In this document: positions 1 to 11,529 of the stretch, one piece after another
Layout of the letters: the number at the start of each line of letters is the position of its first letter
Position numbering within the stretch: the first letter of the stretch is position 1
Source of the DNA: Tenodera sinensis
Lineage: Eukaryota; Arthropoda; Insecta; Mantodea; Mantidae
Reading direction: 5' to 3'
NCBI GenBank assembly: GCA_030765045.1
Contig: CM060964.1
Coordinates: 146,546,065 to 146,610,064 of the forward strand
Length of the DNA stretch: 64,000 bases
Position numbers and translations under genes: made by a program
Notes under the pieces: generated by a model
The model's database searches: none
Told to the model about the DNA's origin: nothing
What the model saw: the letters and a program-made list of their open reading frames with translations, nothing else

Positions 1-723
1 CAAAAACTAATATTTGAAACATTCTTGAAAGACATGAACTGGAACAAATGCAAAGAGTATTTAGCCTCTCACAAACAACCATGGAGAAGCACTACAGAAA
101 GGTAAACAAGGCAAGGTGGTACTTTTGCATACTCATTGAAATTGTGATAGAGAACAAAGTACACTGCTTATAAAAAGATTTTTCTCTTTACCTTAGATTT
201 TTAAAGGGTGGAGTGTTTATCACAGGGCAAAATCTTCAAAGTGTGACACAATTATACATTCAAAAACTGTCGGAGGGAGAAAAGACAAGGTAGACCGTCC
301 AAGAGCATCAGACTGAGCATTTCTAGTATGATTAATTAATTCTGTGTTAAAATTCCCTTTGCATTACTGCAGAAAAGATACTGCAACCTGCTACCCATAG
401 TGAGGTGAATTAATCAGTAACCTTTATATTAATACAGGAATGAATATAAAGAGAGTCACAGACTAGTACTTTTATTTGATGTTGTGATGCAAGAGATAAA
501 TGTGAGCTTGTACACTCAAAAAAGAAGCAATGTAGCACAAATTGTGAGTACAAGTTAAAGAATATCATTAACAGAAATGGGAATAACGTATAGAAAATGT
601 GGATCGTGCCATGAAAAAAAAAGAAGAAGAAGAAGAGAGACAAACAAATGCAACAAAGTGCTAAATGCCACATATTAACAATAGATCTCCAAGGTGTGAA
701 AGTTTGTCCATATTAAAAAGCTA
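1..723. other. AT-rich sequence, no gene seen
   Basis: No splice-bounded exon, transposase motif or tandem array was recognised. The longest reading frame here is a low-complexity phenylalanine-rich translation of an A-rich, GAA-rich tract near 615-640 and is not treated as a gene. Confidence 0.5.
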
Positions 724-834
724 GTGTTCTGCACTAAAAACATGAAATTTAAGCAAAATGTTATTGCTTTTCTGAAATTAGGGCTAACAGCTTCCAGGAT
801 TGCAATCGAGCTGGGTGTCTCTACAATAACATGT

Positions 835-1345
835 GAGGTTCGCATTTGGGGGATCATGGGTTTGATTCCCATGGCTGACCCCTCTGACCCATGGGCTTTC
901 TCACGGCTTTCCCTGGGTCACCAGGCCAATGCTTGTAAGGATAATTACATCCCTGCATTTCCTGTCCCTCTATTCCACCTCACTTCTCATTTCTCTTCAC
1001 CTTTCATCTGCTTGGTTGTTTCAGGGTTCTAAGTGTTGGCGGGAGTTTCAGCATGCATGGCAGGTGCTTGCCTTCTGCTTAATCGTGGTCCTCTGGTTTG
1101 GGAGAAGTGTCCGAGTCCCAGGCCTGCCTGGGGATCTGTGAGCTTACAAGGGGTGGGCAGCAGGTGTATGAGCCACCACTGGCGAGTTCACATCTGTAGT
1201 CATTAGGGACCCTGCCCTCGTCTCTCCTCAGATCCAACCCCCTTTCATATTCTCTCAGCTCACCCCACCCTCCCAGGGCCATAGGTACAAAAGTTTCATT
1301 GGTCAAGGTGCTAAGTCCCTCTCCAAACCTTGTCTTCCTATCTAT
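835..1345 (+). repeat. Possible tRNA-derived SINE copy
   Basis: Positions 858-870 read gggtttgattccc, a good match to an internal RNA polymerase III B box. The following 400 bases are GC-richer than the surroundings and pyrimidine-rich, like the body of insect SINEs. I could not define an A box or target-site duplications, so both ends are approximate. It could instead be another kind of medium-reiteration repeat. Confidence 0.35.
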
Positions 1346-3198
1346 CCACACTTGCAACATGACTCCTCAGTTATTTGACAGAAAAATTCCAGTAATCAGC
1401 AGTTTCTATTATAATTTTGGTATAGTGAAGAATGTTCATTTCAGAACTCTATATTATCAAACCTGTATTAAGGTTTGCTTCATAGTGGATCGTAAATTTG
1501 TCAGAAAAGTTGATACTCATATGGAGCATGGCTCTGTTTATGCCACCATAGAAGGCAAAATGTCATATGGTCTAAGGATAACAAATAAATCAAGGGAAAA
1601 ACCATTTCTATAAGAAACCTGTTTCTTCACTCATGATTTTGTGAAGCAAAATTGTATATGGTCTTTGATGAAGTATACATAAATATGGCCAGGTTGCAAG
1701 GTAGGAGACCCTAGACTTAATGACATTTGATAATTTAGGTATACACCACAAAGACTAATTCATATCAGGCTAGATTTTGAATGCTCTCATCTTGACATTC
1801 CAAAGCATCCTAATAAGATCAATCGATCATCTTGAAGACCATTTCCTACTTTATACAAAGATTCACTTCAAATTGAGAAGAGCAAATGACTCCAGCTATA
1901 AGCATTAAAGAATATAGTTTCAAAAGACTGCCTCCCCTTTTATAACAATCTCCTCCACAATGATTTTTTCCAGCAGCACAGAGAGAGTACAATTAGGACT
2001 GTGCTTATATATGAGTACATCATATTGCAGAACAGCATGGCTTCACCACAAACCTTATTGAAAAAATAATTAAAAAACTCTGAATACAAAAGAGGCTAAA
2101 GAAAATCAAAACATCAGAAAAACTTTAGAAACCCAAATTCATATACAATAAAATCTCCTTTCATCCAACTTTTTTTCTTTTCTGAAATTAGAGAGTTTTT
2201 AAAGAATTCGGCATAAAATTAACCAAACAAAATAATATAGCATCTAGAGGATATTGAAGCATCCTCTCAAAAACAGCACATCAAGAACTAAACTATCCAG
2301 AATCTACCAAATGGATTCCCAAAGTTGTGAAAAAAAAAAAAGGAATACATTGTGAAAACAAAAAGATATTTGGGGGTCATATGAAAGAACACTGGAGGAA
2401 CTTGAAGTTAAAATACATATACAACTTTGCTGTATTACATAATTTTTGGTCTTTAAATCACAACATACAAAAAGAGATAAAACTGTTGAGAGAATATCCT
2501 TATCACCAAGAAGAACGAAAAAGTTGCAAATTTTTAAATCCCCAACAGTGATGATGTCATCTGATTAACTAGAAGTAAAAAGGGCAAGCAAAATGCCAAG
2601 CAAGCCCAAAACATCCAAGGGAATGCCAGTCAACCACAAACCTGATGATGAGGAAGATGTTTCCAGAAACCACTCTTAAGCAAATGGAAGAGGAGAAAAG
2701 TGTGTTAAAATAAATTATTTACTCATTCCAACATTAACTGTAATGTTGTCTGCTATGTACAATACTTCCTATTGTCAATATAAGGATGCTGTGTAACGGA
2801 TGATGTTTGGAAAAAATGCTTGCCCATAAATCACATAGGTGACTAAACGGCACTTATATTATAAAACACTTAAAATGAAAATCTGCTTCTTTAAATTTAT
2901 AAAATAATATGCTTAACTGCTGAAACACCAGTTTATGATCATTTATTGAGAAATTGTGCATTTTTCTGGCTCTTCTATAAAATATTTATTTTGGCATATA
3001 CATTGTCTCCATTCTTAACCCTTGGTGTGTCATTATTTACACTGAAGTAGGATACAGGAATACCTACATAAGCTGAACTTCCTAACTTAATTCTCTCCAT
3101 TAGAATAATAACATGTTAGTCATTACAGTATGGGCTAAATTCTGAAACAAATGAACATTAAATATTCATTCAAATAAATATCAACCTGAGAGTGAAAT
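1346..3198. other. Unassigned AT-rich sequence
   Basis: Nothing recognisable was found on either strand. Short reading frames (for example 2327-2551) are lysine-rich translations of A-rich DNA with no family resemblance. Confidence 0.5.
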
Positions 3199-3200
3199 TA

Positions 3201-4500
3201 TGAGGGTGATTCAAATATAAACGGTAATTTTGTTTCAAATATTTATTGATTAAATATATACACAAGTGGCTACATCAACATTTCTCTACATAGCCTCCTT
3301 CACATTGCACACATTTTTTCCAACATTTCAGAAGCTTGAACATTCCTTCTTTAAAAAAAGTTTGAGGGCGCGTCGCCAACCAATTGCACACATGCTCCTC
3401 GTCGTCGTTTTCAAAAGTTTCCCTCCAAGCGATTATTTCATGGGTGCAAACAAAAATTAGTCTGGGGGGGGGGGGGGACAAGTCTGGACTATAGGGAGGG
3501 TGTTCAAGGGTTTCCCAGTGCATGTCCGCCATTGTGTCCATTGTCAAATTGGCAGTGTGAGGCGTGGCGTTGTCTTGGAGAAGGATAACATCTCTGATGG
3601 GCATACGATGTCTTTTGCTTCAGTAGGCAGCTTTTACAGACCTTAACAATTGGCAATAGTAAGCTGCAGTCACTGTACGTTGATCATGAAGAAAATCAAC
3701 CAGCAAAACTCCTCTGCAGTCGAAAAACACAGTCTCAAGAACTTTTCCGGCTGAGTGGCATTTTTTTGGCCTTCACTGGGCAGGCTTCATCCTTCCGTTG
3801 CCACTCCTTACTTGCCAGTTTGGATTCCGGAGTGTAATGATGAGCCCATGTCTCATCACATGCAACAATCCTTCTCAAGAAATCCTCCCCTTCTTGCTGG
3901 AATTGATTCAGGCATCTCACACAGATCTCCAACCTGGCCTGTTTTTGCTGCTCGGTTAACAACTTCAGAACCCATTGAGCACTAATTTTTCTGAAACCAA
4001 GATGGTTCCTAATAATGGTATGAGCACTATCAATGCTGACACCAACTTCTGATGCGATTTCTTCGACACTGCAGCAGCGATCACCTTCAATAAGCTCTCG
4101 AACGGCACAAATATTGTCATCTGTGAGACTTGACCTTGGGCATCGAGCATGACTTTCGTTTTCCACAAATTCTCGGCTACTCTTAAATTGTCTGGCCCAA
4201 GTAAACACTCGATTCTGTGACAATGTAGTGTCCCCAAACTGTGCCCTTAAACGAGCTAAAATCTCCGAAGGTTTAACCCCTTCATTGGTTAAAAACTTGA
4301 TAATAATGCGTTGTGCAACAGACGAAGGAACCTCTTGTTCACTCATGGCTATACTGGCGCCAAAACCTAGTGAAGCAGCTAACAAAGCTAGTTCCCCCTC
4401 CCTAACACACCAACCTTCAATCCCCCCACTCCACTGCCCCGCTCTGAACGGCTTTGTCAGAGATACGCAACAATAACCGTTTATATTTGAACTACCCTCA
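3201..4500 (-). mobile_element. mariner transposon, copy A, complete ends
   Basis: This element has the usual mariner length of 1.3 kb and is flanked by TA at 3199-3200 and 4501-4502. The left end reads tgagggtgattcaaat and the right end, read in reverse, starts tgagggtagttcaaat. The inverted repeat continues through ATAAACGG, giving about 26 bp. A second copy of the same family lies at 23179-24096. The encoded transposase is broken, so this copy should be non-autonomous, but its termini look usable in trans. Confidence 0.9.
3275..4346 (-). pseudogene. mariner transposase (DD34D), frameshifted
   Basis: This is a cut-and-paste transposase relic on the minus strand. The start at 4346 opens with MSEQEVPSS and runs through a two-part helix-turn-helix DNA-binding region into the first catalytic Asp (VACDETW). 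The frame is lost near 3735. The second catalytic motif, LLQDNATPHTAN, and the HPPYSPDLSP block lie in another frame (3604-3275). A TGA near 3625 and a run of 13 G at 3467-3479 add further damage: the run falls just before the third Asp. By hand count 34 residues separate the second and third Asp positions, using copy B to place the third, which is the mariner DD34D signature. No activity is expected. Confidence 0.9.
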
Positions 4501-4603
4501 TAATATACAATGCTGGTAAAAAGGAAAATAAAGAAGAAATACAAGGACAATGAAACAAAAAAATGTACAATTCATTTATTTTACTGTAAAAATTATGTTG
4601 CAA

Positions 4604-5630
4604 TTAATATTTCATGTCACCCTTGCACTTTAACATCATCTTTATTCATGTGGACATGGATTCAGGAAGAATCAGGTAGAATCAGTGGTTGTCCACAATG
4701 TCTTGAGCACATTCTTTAGACGACTGCTGTTGCTAGGTTGCATTTATTCAAACTCCTTCATGTAACTTTAGGATTTTCTATGGGGCTAAGACCAGGGGGA
4801 TTATCAGGCCAATCTAAAATATTAATCTTATGGTCCTTGAGAAACTTTGTCATAGCCTTGGTTCTGTGAGCAGGCACTCCATCTTACATAAAATAATCAC
4901 ACTGATGGATTTTCCAAAAAGTTAGCAAATATTCTTCCAAAACATTCAAGTAATTGATTCCTTTGATTGTCACATTTTTTGGAAGGAAGCACAAACCTGC
5001 CCCACCCTTGTTTCCACTGAGTGCACCACATATCATCAAACTGTCAGGGTGTTTAACTGCTTTAACCATAAATTTTGAGTCATATTGTAATGCAGTACTT
5101 TGGTGCTGCAGAATCTTTGAGGGTTCCCTGGCTTGAAACTGCTCTCATCACAGAACATCACTTTCTTCCACTTCTCAGATGTCCAATCTTAATACTTTTT
5201 ACAGAAGGCAAGTCTTTTCTTCATCATTACTGCTGTGAACTTAGGCTTCTTTGTGGCATGGCGACTTGGTAAACCCAGCTGCAGATGGTGGCAAATTATT
5301 GTCCTGGTTCCAATATTCTGGAAGAGCTCAGGGTGCTTTTTTTGGTTCAATGGCAGTATAGTAGGATCTGATATTGCTTCATACATCAGAAGCTTATCAG
5401 TCCTTAATGTAATCTTCCTAGATGCACCAGGTGCACTTCCTCTTTGATTCTATTCCAGCTAGGAATGATGCCACTGACTGCTTCAGTTGATAAATTGTCT
5501 CTCTTGAGACCCGCAAACCTGTGGTGACAGCTCCCCCTATGCTAGTAGAGTCAAGACACGAGATTTCTCTTCCATTTTAAGTTTCTTCTGACCAATTGTG
5601 TGCGGCAGGAGGAAAGTTATTAGACCTCAA
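4604..5630 (-). pseudogene. Tc1-like transposase relic
   Basis: Minus-strand fragments line up in order with Tc1-family transposases. Positions 5460-5189 give an HTH/linker region with GLPSRHATKKPKFTA and KKRLAFCKKY. Positions 5069-4884 give KHPDSLMICGALSGN and LPKNVTIKGINYLNVLEE, and the following bases give a decayed PIENP-type motif. The end reads CKGDMKY then TAA at 4606-4604, matching the usual Tc1 C-terminus. Several frameshifts and stops interrupt it. The sequence tacaatgctgg just beyond mariner A may be one terminus, but I found no matching partner. Confidence 0.8.
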
Positions 5631-6025
5631 ACTTCATTCAAAACTGATCACCTGGAGCTTTGAATTATCAATTTCACTTTAAGAGCCCAAGAGGCCCACT
5701 GAGTGGGCTATGTAATGATTGGTTGCCTTTGGCATATCAATGCTGCACATCATTGGTAGACTCCTTCCATATGTCTATGCTGGGAACTTCAAGCAAGATC
5801 ACAGCATGGGATTTTCATGTAGGTAGTGGTCATATAAACGTAAAGTGTGTGTTTTTTTGTTTATTTTTGTTTTTTTTGTGCTGGCATTTTACAGCTTTAT
5901 GGACATATGGGTTCACTGTCACATACCCAACTATCTTCTCATATGTTTTTATGCCTTGTATAAATTTATTTCACTGCCTGATATTCTTTTCATCATATTA
6001 CTGGGCCACAACTTTATATTTTCAG

Positions 6026-6166
6026 GTGATCTACATGATGAGGAAAAGATCTTGACATGGCTTACTTCTCAAGACATTTTTGAGGTAAAGAATGAAATTG
6101 AAGAAGTCAACAGGAAAATGCTTGACAAACTTTTAGAAGAGAATGAATTCCTAGCAGTTTGCTTCT
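6026..6166 (+). CDS. Thioredoxin-fold membrane protein, internal exon
   Basis: This is a coding exon of the one host gene seen here. It follows a pyrimidine-rich acceptor (tttatattttcag) and ends at a strong donor, gtaagt (6167-6172). It encodes GDLHDEEKILTWLTSQDIFE followed by a conserved-looking acidic stretch and ENEFLAVCF. The final T joins AT of the next exon to make Tyr. It is 141 nt long, a multiple of three, with phase 1 at both borders. The DEE-x-VLEWL and FxxVxFY patterns are those of repeated thioredoxin-like domains in animal secretory-pathway proteins. I did not recognise a named orthologue. No CXXC redox pair is visible, so a structural or chaperone role is likelier than disulfide exchange (inference). 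Confidence 0.85.
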
Positions 6167-6344
6167 GTAAGTAATCATTAATTTCCAATCAATAGTAGAA
6201 AAATAGGATTTCATAAATTTATTTAGAATATCAATGAGTGTAAGATAAAATAAGGGAAGTACCATTTTAAGTCAAATTATAAAATACCAGGACTCTTGCA
6301 AAAGCACCTGACCTAATAAAGAAAGCACAAAAAGTTTGGGAAAA

Positions 6345-7165
6345 GAACATTTTTATTTCCCCGCATAGTCTCCTTTCAGCTCAATACATCTTTCCCAGCA
6401 ATGCTGAATAGCCTTGATACCCTCTTTATAGTGAGAAGCATCAAGCTCTGCAAAATAAGCATCAGCTCCACCTCTTCATTGTTGGCAAAGCTTTTACCAC
6501 CAAGCCATTTCTTCAAGTTTGGAGACAGAAAATAATCAGAAGGGACTAAATCTGACAAATGGGTTGCATGAGAAAGTAATTCAAATTTTAATTCATTGAT
6601 TTTGACCATGGCAATAATGGATATATGAACTGGTGCATTGACTTGATGAAAAACACTTTCTTGTTCGCTAAAGGCAGCAATTTTTGCTTGATTTCATCAC
6701 TCAAACACTACAGCAAGTTCGTATAATACTTGTCATTGGTTGCTTTTCCTTTTCGGAGATAATCAATGAAAATTATCCCACAGGCAACTGCAAAAAAACT
6801 GATGCTAAGACCTTGCCTGCAGATGCAACTGTATTCACCTTCTATGGAGCCAATTTTTCCCTTACAATCCATTGATTTGACTCTTCCTTTGTCTCGGTTG
6901 TGAAGCCAAAACATTGCTAAGCATTCGACTGAAACATCCTCATGACGCTGTTTCTGTTCCCTTGTGAGCAAATCCGGCACCCATCTTGCACACAGCTTTC
7001 TCATGTCCAAATTTTCAGTTAGTATGCGATGTACCTTTTGAAATTTGCATGCACTTTCAGTCAACGGTCACTCAATACTGTTTTGTAGATTTTCTTTACA
7101 ATTTCTGGCACGGTCACCTCATTTAGTCAAACACTGTGATGTTCATCTTGGCAGCTTCTAATCTT
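6345..7165 (-). pseudogene. Decayed mariner transposase, N-terminally truncated
   Basis: Minus-strand fragments show mariner signatures in order: VPEIVKKIYKTVL (about 7130-7090), LDMRKLCARWVPDLL (about 7010-6965), GIIFIDYLRKGK (about 6780-6740), PSDYFLSPNLKKWLGGKSF (about 6550-6480) and a terminal CIELKGDY motif followed by TAA near 6347. Reading frames change several times and the first catalytic Asp region is unrecognisable. It is a different mariner lineage from the copies at 3201 and 23179. No terminal repeats were identified. It sits in the intron between 6166 and 9826. Confidence 0.8.
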
Positions 7166-7196
7166 TTCCAGGTGCTCATGTAATTGCTGAACTTTG

Positions 7197-8750
7197 TTAA
7201 AAGTGGTTTAACTTTGCGCAGAAGTCCTGGTCACTTAAAAGATTTAAGCAGGGTGAACAATTCTGAAAGACCTTCCAGATTGTGGAGGGGCCAGTTGGTG
7301 GCTGTGCCACACCTTCCCCTTGGTTATCTACGGTACACGACAGTATCATTTGCACTTGTTGTAGCACTTGTTGTTGACCTGGCAAGTCCTGCCAATTGTT
7401 GGCAGTGACATTTGTGAACAAACATCTCACAGGCAGGATGTGCCTCCCCACAGTTTGCACACAGGGGTGTTGTCATCCTTTGCCCTTTTTGAGCAGTCAG
7501 CCAGCTTGTAGAGCCACTGTAGAGTACACACCAGGAGGTCACAATGAAAGTGTGAAGCAATTGTAGCTCTAAGTGATGTTGTTATTAGTTTTAATGTGAC
7601 CATCATATTGCAGATGATCTGCTCCTTAATGAGCTCCTGTTTTTACAGGGGGGTGTGCATCACCTGGACGTTTGAATGGTCTGCCCACATGGCTTCAGTT
7701 GTCATATCTGCACATCAGTGTATCCGTTTTCCTTAAGGTCCTCGAGGATGTGTCAATCCAGATAGGCCAGCAGGCATTTAAATATGAAACACAGAGGCTG
7801 GTCACTGCACGGCATGAAACAGCTGGTGTCTGGTATGAAATTCTGGGTGGTGTTTGACTGTCTCGGTTTGGCAGAGTGGGTGAAGTGGAAACGTCAGATG
7901 AGATGGAAGAAATGGGGTTGCTGCCGGCCAGCTGTTTCTTTGTGGGCCTCTGCTGAGCCATGCTTAGCATCTGAGGCAGGGTCTGTTGACTTGGGGAAGC
8001 TGCAGCATTTGTTCCAGCCACTGTGTTGTCGTCCTCCATTAGTGTTTATCGTCGCTTCTGTATCTGGTGGTGTTAGCACTGCAAACTTGTTGCTGCTGGT
8101 GGAAGTGGCAGCTATCTCCCACTGTGTCCCTTTTTTGTATGTGTTTTGCGCACAGTCACGCTGCATCATAATCACTCTCCAACCAGCATCCTGGATGAGG
8201 TTGGAGCTTGCAGCACACACTTACGTAATGAATGGGCATCTTTTGAGAGCACGCTTTTGATAACAAAAACTTAAATCTGCAGCTACTTTCTAATGTCTCC
8301 TGGGATTTACCTCCTAGAGTGTGTTCCTGGTAGTAGTTGGTTTACCCTTCTTGTTCGTGCACTTTTCGTGCACTTGTGTAATATTAAGGAGCATGCTTCC
8401 TCTTCTGTATCTATGAAAAGTTGCATTTCCTCATCATGATCCATCGTTGCTGCTGTAGCAGCCAATGTCTGCATGGTAAGTGCAGATTGTGCTATGCTAG
8501 TCCCGCCCATTGCTGTTAAATAATTGAGCGGGCTGCCGTCACTTCTCACTTCAATTTGCGTCTCTCTGGAGAGAACTGTTAGTAATGTTATGGACGCCAT
8601 AATGTTGGTTGCAGCTGTGGCCATGTTAGCGTGTTGTGCTGCATCCACTGCCATATTGGCTCAGGCAGTGCCAAGCCCCTCACTGAAAGCTGGAAGTCGC
8701 GAAGCCTCCTGGGAGACCACAGCTTGATTTGGGATGTGCCTGTAGATGCA
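7197..8750 (-). pseudogene. Jockey-type LINE ORF1 (gag-like) remnant
   Basis: The minus strand carries a Gln/Ser/Thr/Pro-rich region (about 8039-7695) followed by a zinc-knuckle-like stretch, PLCANCGEAHPACEMFVHKC (about 7480-7420), as in the nucleic-acid-binding ORF1 protein of Jockey elements. Frames are split by several shifts: 8654-8307, 8220-7894, 8039-7695, then 7560-7197. No reverse transcriptase follows on its downstream side, where the mariner relic begins. The RT fragment at 11.5-13.0 kb lies on the wrong side to belong to the same insertion. Confidence 0.6.
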
Positions 8751-8849
8751 ATAATGACAGAAGCTTGCGCATCCCTCGTGACTGGTGTTTGTTTTAGTGT
8801 TTTTTGCATACTTAATTTAACCTTAACATGCACTTCCCATGCCACTTCA

Positions 8850-9825
8850 CATGCTGTACTTTACACTAACTTTAATCACTATACAGTTAGTATGAACACT
8901 ATTTACATGTTTATTTCCACTTTAGTCAAACATAGAAAGCTTTTTTCTTTTTTGTATTTTTATCTGCTAGTCAGTTTTCTTCTCCATTATGGGGCTTGCA
9001 TGGAGTTCATTTTTGTCACAGTTTCATATGTAGTTTAAAGTGACTGGAGTACGTACTATTTTACGGCTTTTGGTTTAGCTTTTCCCATGTTACAAAAGTA
9101 GATGCAGAAAAGTCACTGGCAAGCAATCCACTCTGTACCATGTCTACTGTTTGAATCCCTAGGTTGTCAAGTACAATGCATACTCACTTGTGTGTACGAG
9201 TAACAGCACAGGTTTTCAAGTTTTAAAGCATTCCCATTAAGGTGCTTCATCCTAACAGAGTCTTTGCAGAGCAACATGCTGCATCCTTTCCAATCCAAAA
9301 TTGAACAAAAGTGATCTTTGTGCACACAGCCAGTCAGCTGCAAGTCGAAGTTGGGACGAGAATAGGTCAGTTTTCATGCATATGCCATTGCTCTGGATTA
9401 GTCTTCCAGAGGCCTCAGAAGCGGCCCCTTCTTTACTTTCAACTAATTCTGTACTGGCTAGCACTGAAGGATAAGCCCTGCTATCCATGAAGCGTAAGTC
9501 TTGAATTAGTCACAACATTTTGGGATATTTATGCCACTTTGTTTATTAAGAGTACTTCCTATATGCCACAATTGACAATTATTAAACCATTTTCACATCA
9601 AGCTGATAATTCATAAAAGCTGAATAAGTTTCTTAATACACTAAGTCAAGTAGTAATACACTAAGCCAAGTAGCTGTAGAAATATTTTTACTTAAGAAGT
9701 GCGCCTCTATCGTTTTATTGGCAAACAAAATTATACAAGCTTATACAAAAAGAACTATCTCATTTTTTAAATGGTAGAAAACGTTAATAGCACAAAATAC
9801 CCACTTTTTGTCCTTGTTGTTTCAG
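8850..9825. other. Intronic sequence, nothing assigned
   Basis: This is the end of the intron before exon 9826-10008. A small direct duplication (aatacactaagycaagtag) occurs at 9637-9672. No transposon motif was found. The polypyrimidine/acceptor tract is at 9808-9825. Confidence 0.5.
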
Positions 9826-10008
9826 ATGATCCTGAGGCGGAGGAAAGTGACAATGTTCTAGAAATTATGGAAAAAATAGATAGTGAAACTGATAATTTAG
9901 ATATAATATTCCTAAAAATGGGAGATCCTCGATATGCAAGGAAATGGGGAGTAACACAACTTCCAGCAGTGGTTTATTTCCGTAGACGCTTCCCCAACAT
10001 TTATAGAG
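9826..10008 (+). CDS. Thioredoxin-fold membrane protein, internal exon
   Basis: The exon follows the acceptor ttgttgtttcag and ends before the donor gtaggt (10009-10014). It contributes DPEAEESDNVLEIMEKIDSE, then LDIIFLKMGDPRYARKWGVT and QLPAVVYFRRRFPNIYR. The KWGVTQLPAVVYF block is the cis-proline loop region of the thioredoxin fold (here Leu-Pro), and RYARKWGV is the helix before it. Where redox thioredoxins carry CXXC, this protein has DPEAEES, so the active-site cysteines appear absent. Length is 183 nt with phase 1 at both ends. The last G joins GT of exon 26010 to make Gly. Confidence 0.9.
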
Positions 10009-11520
10009 GTAGGTGTTATGTGGCTATACCCAATAGGATTATTGAGAATGTTCACTGAGTGCTGTGTATTTCTTACAATGACTAGAAGACTTTCTAAATA
10101 GACATATTAGTGAAGATACCAACAGCAAAAACAAAAGCCTGGCATACTTTGTGAAGAGAGCCCTCTATTGAAGCAGCAAATTCCAGTTGCCATGTTTTTC
10201 TAGCAAACAACACCCAAGAACATTGTTACACCTTACTGGCCGAAAACAAAATTAATTTGGGGTTAATAACTGTGATTGTGCTTTTCTTTTCTTTTGGTGA
10301 GCAGGGGGGAAATGGTATTTATGCAATTACCACAGCCCAGCTGGGAGTGTGAGAATCGCTGTCTGATGGTGCTACTCACTAAAATCTCATCCACTTGTTA
10401 GTGTTTTTATTTTATTTGTCATATGCAGGTGGTTAGCCAGGTCTTACATAGCACTCTGGTTATTCAATGAGAGGTGAAAAACTGGTATGTATTGCTTGGG
10501 AGAACATCAGGCATTATTTACCTGGGAGTACACATGATATATGCCCTGAGAAGCCCCAGGTGTGTTAATTGTGTGCTAATGAATTGCTAAATGAGTTATA
10601 ATGTATTTTTACAGTTAGCGCAATTATATAGTACCACTTGCTAGAAGTTGGTACAATTGTCTAGCTTGTGGTGCTATTCGCTTGTAGTTAGTGCAAATGT
10701 CTATGTTAATCATATAATATAATACCATGCATTAGACTAAGTGTAGCTCTTGTGTTACCCTGGTGAGAAGGATGTCGTTCCTTAAGATAATTGTTTTCCC
10801 TGCGAGGAGTTGATCCCCTTTCTGGACATTGGCTATTCCTTGTTGCAAGTGGAAGTGCTCGCTTGTCATATCTTAGTCCTTAGTGTGCACCGCTTGTTAT
10901 ATTCACCTCGGCTGTCACACAAGGAGACCTTCTTCTCCATGTCTACCTTGGCAGGGTGGTATGTCTTTGAAGGCTGCAATTCGGGCTGGAAATTTGTAAA
11001 CATGAGGTCATGTATTGATTATTTGTCTTAGTCAATTTAGGGAGAGTTTAGATGGCTTTAAAGGAATTCTTGGATGTCAGACTGTTTATTTACAGAATAG
11101 TCCTGTGGTCCCTTTCTGTTTGTTGGCTTCTATAGTGTATACTGCTGGTTAACTTGGCTCGAGGACCATAAAAGAGTCAAGTCCTTTCCAACAATAGGTT
11201 AAGAGTGAGGGTAGAAAACACGTTTTGCAGTCACAAACTACAGAAATCAGCCTCTCAATTTGTCTTGTGTTGTGTTCAATGTTGGACTACTACAATGTGT
11301 GTGCTTGTGTGTATACAATTTGAAATTCAAGTTCAACTTATATCATTACTTTTGGAATGGAAGGCTGTGTGGAGACCTGGTATATACTTTTAAATGTATT
11401 TATTCTATTTATAGTTGTGATGGAACTACTGCTAGTTGTTCACAGTCCACCACTGATTGAATGGAAAAGCTTAACCTCTCCTGCCTTCTTCATAACAACA
11501 GAGGCAGAGAGATGAGTACT
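10009..11520. other. Start of the 16-kb intron, no element assigned
   Basis: No transposase, RT or tandem repeat was recognised. The reading frames at 10810-11031 and 11205-11460 are short and resemble nothing I know. Confidence 0.45.
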
Positions 11521-11529
11521 TGCTTCTCT

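Noticed and set aside
724..840. Helix-turn-helix-like peptide with GLTASRIAIELGVST
   Set aside because: It resembles a Tc1-type N-terminus but is too short, runs straight into a SINE-like repeat and has no further transposase motifs.
1299..1613. 104-codon frame overlapping the SINE-like repeat
   Set aside because: Composition is ordinary and no domain or splice signals support it.
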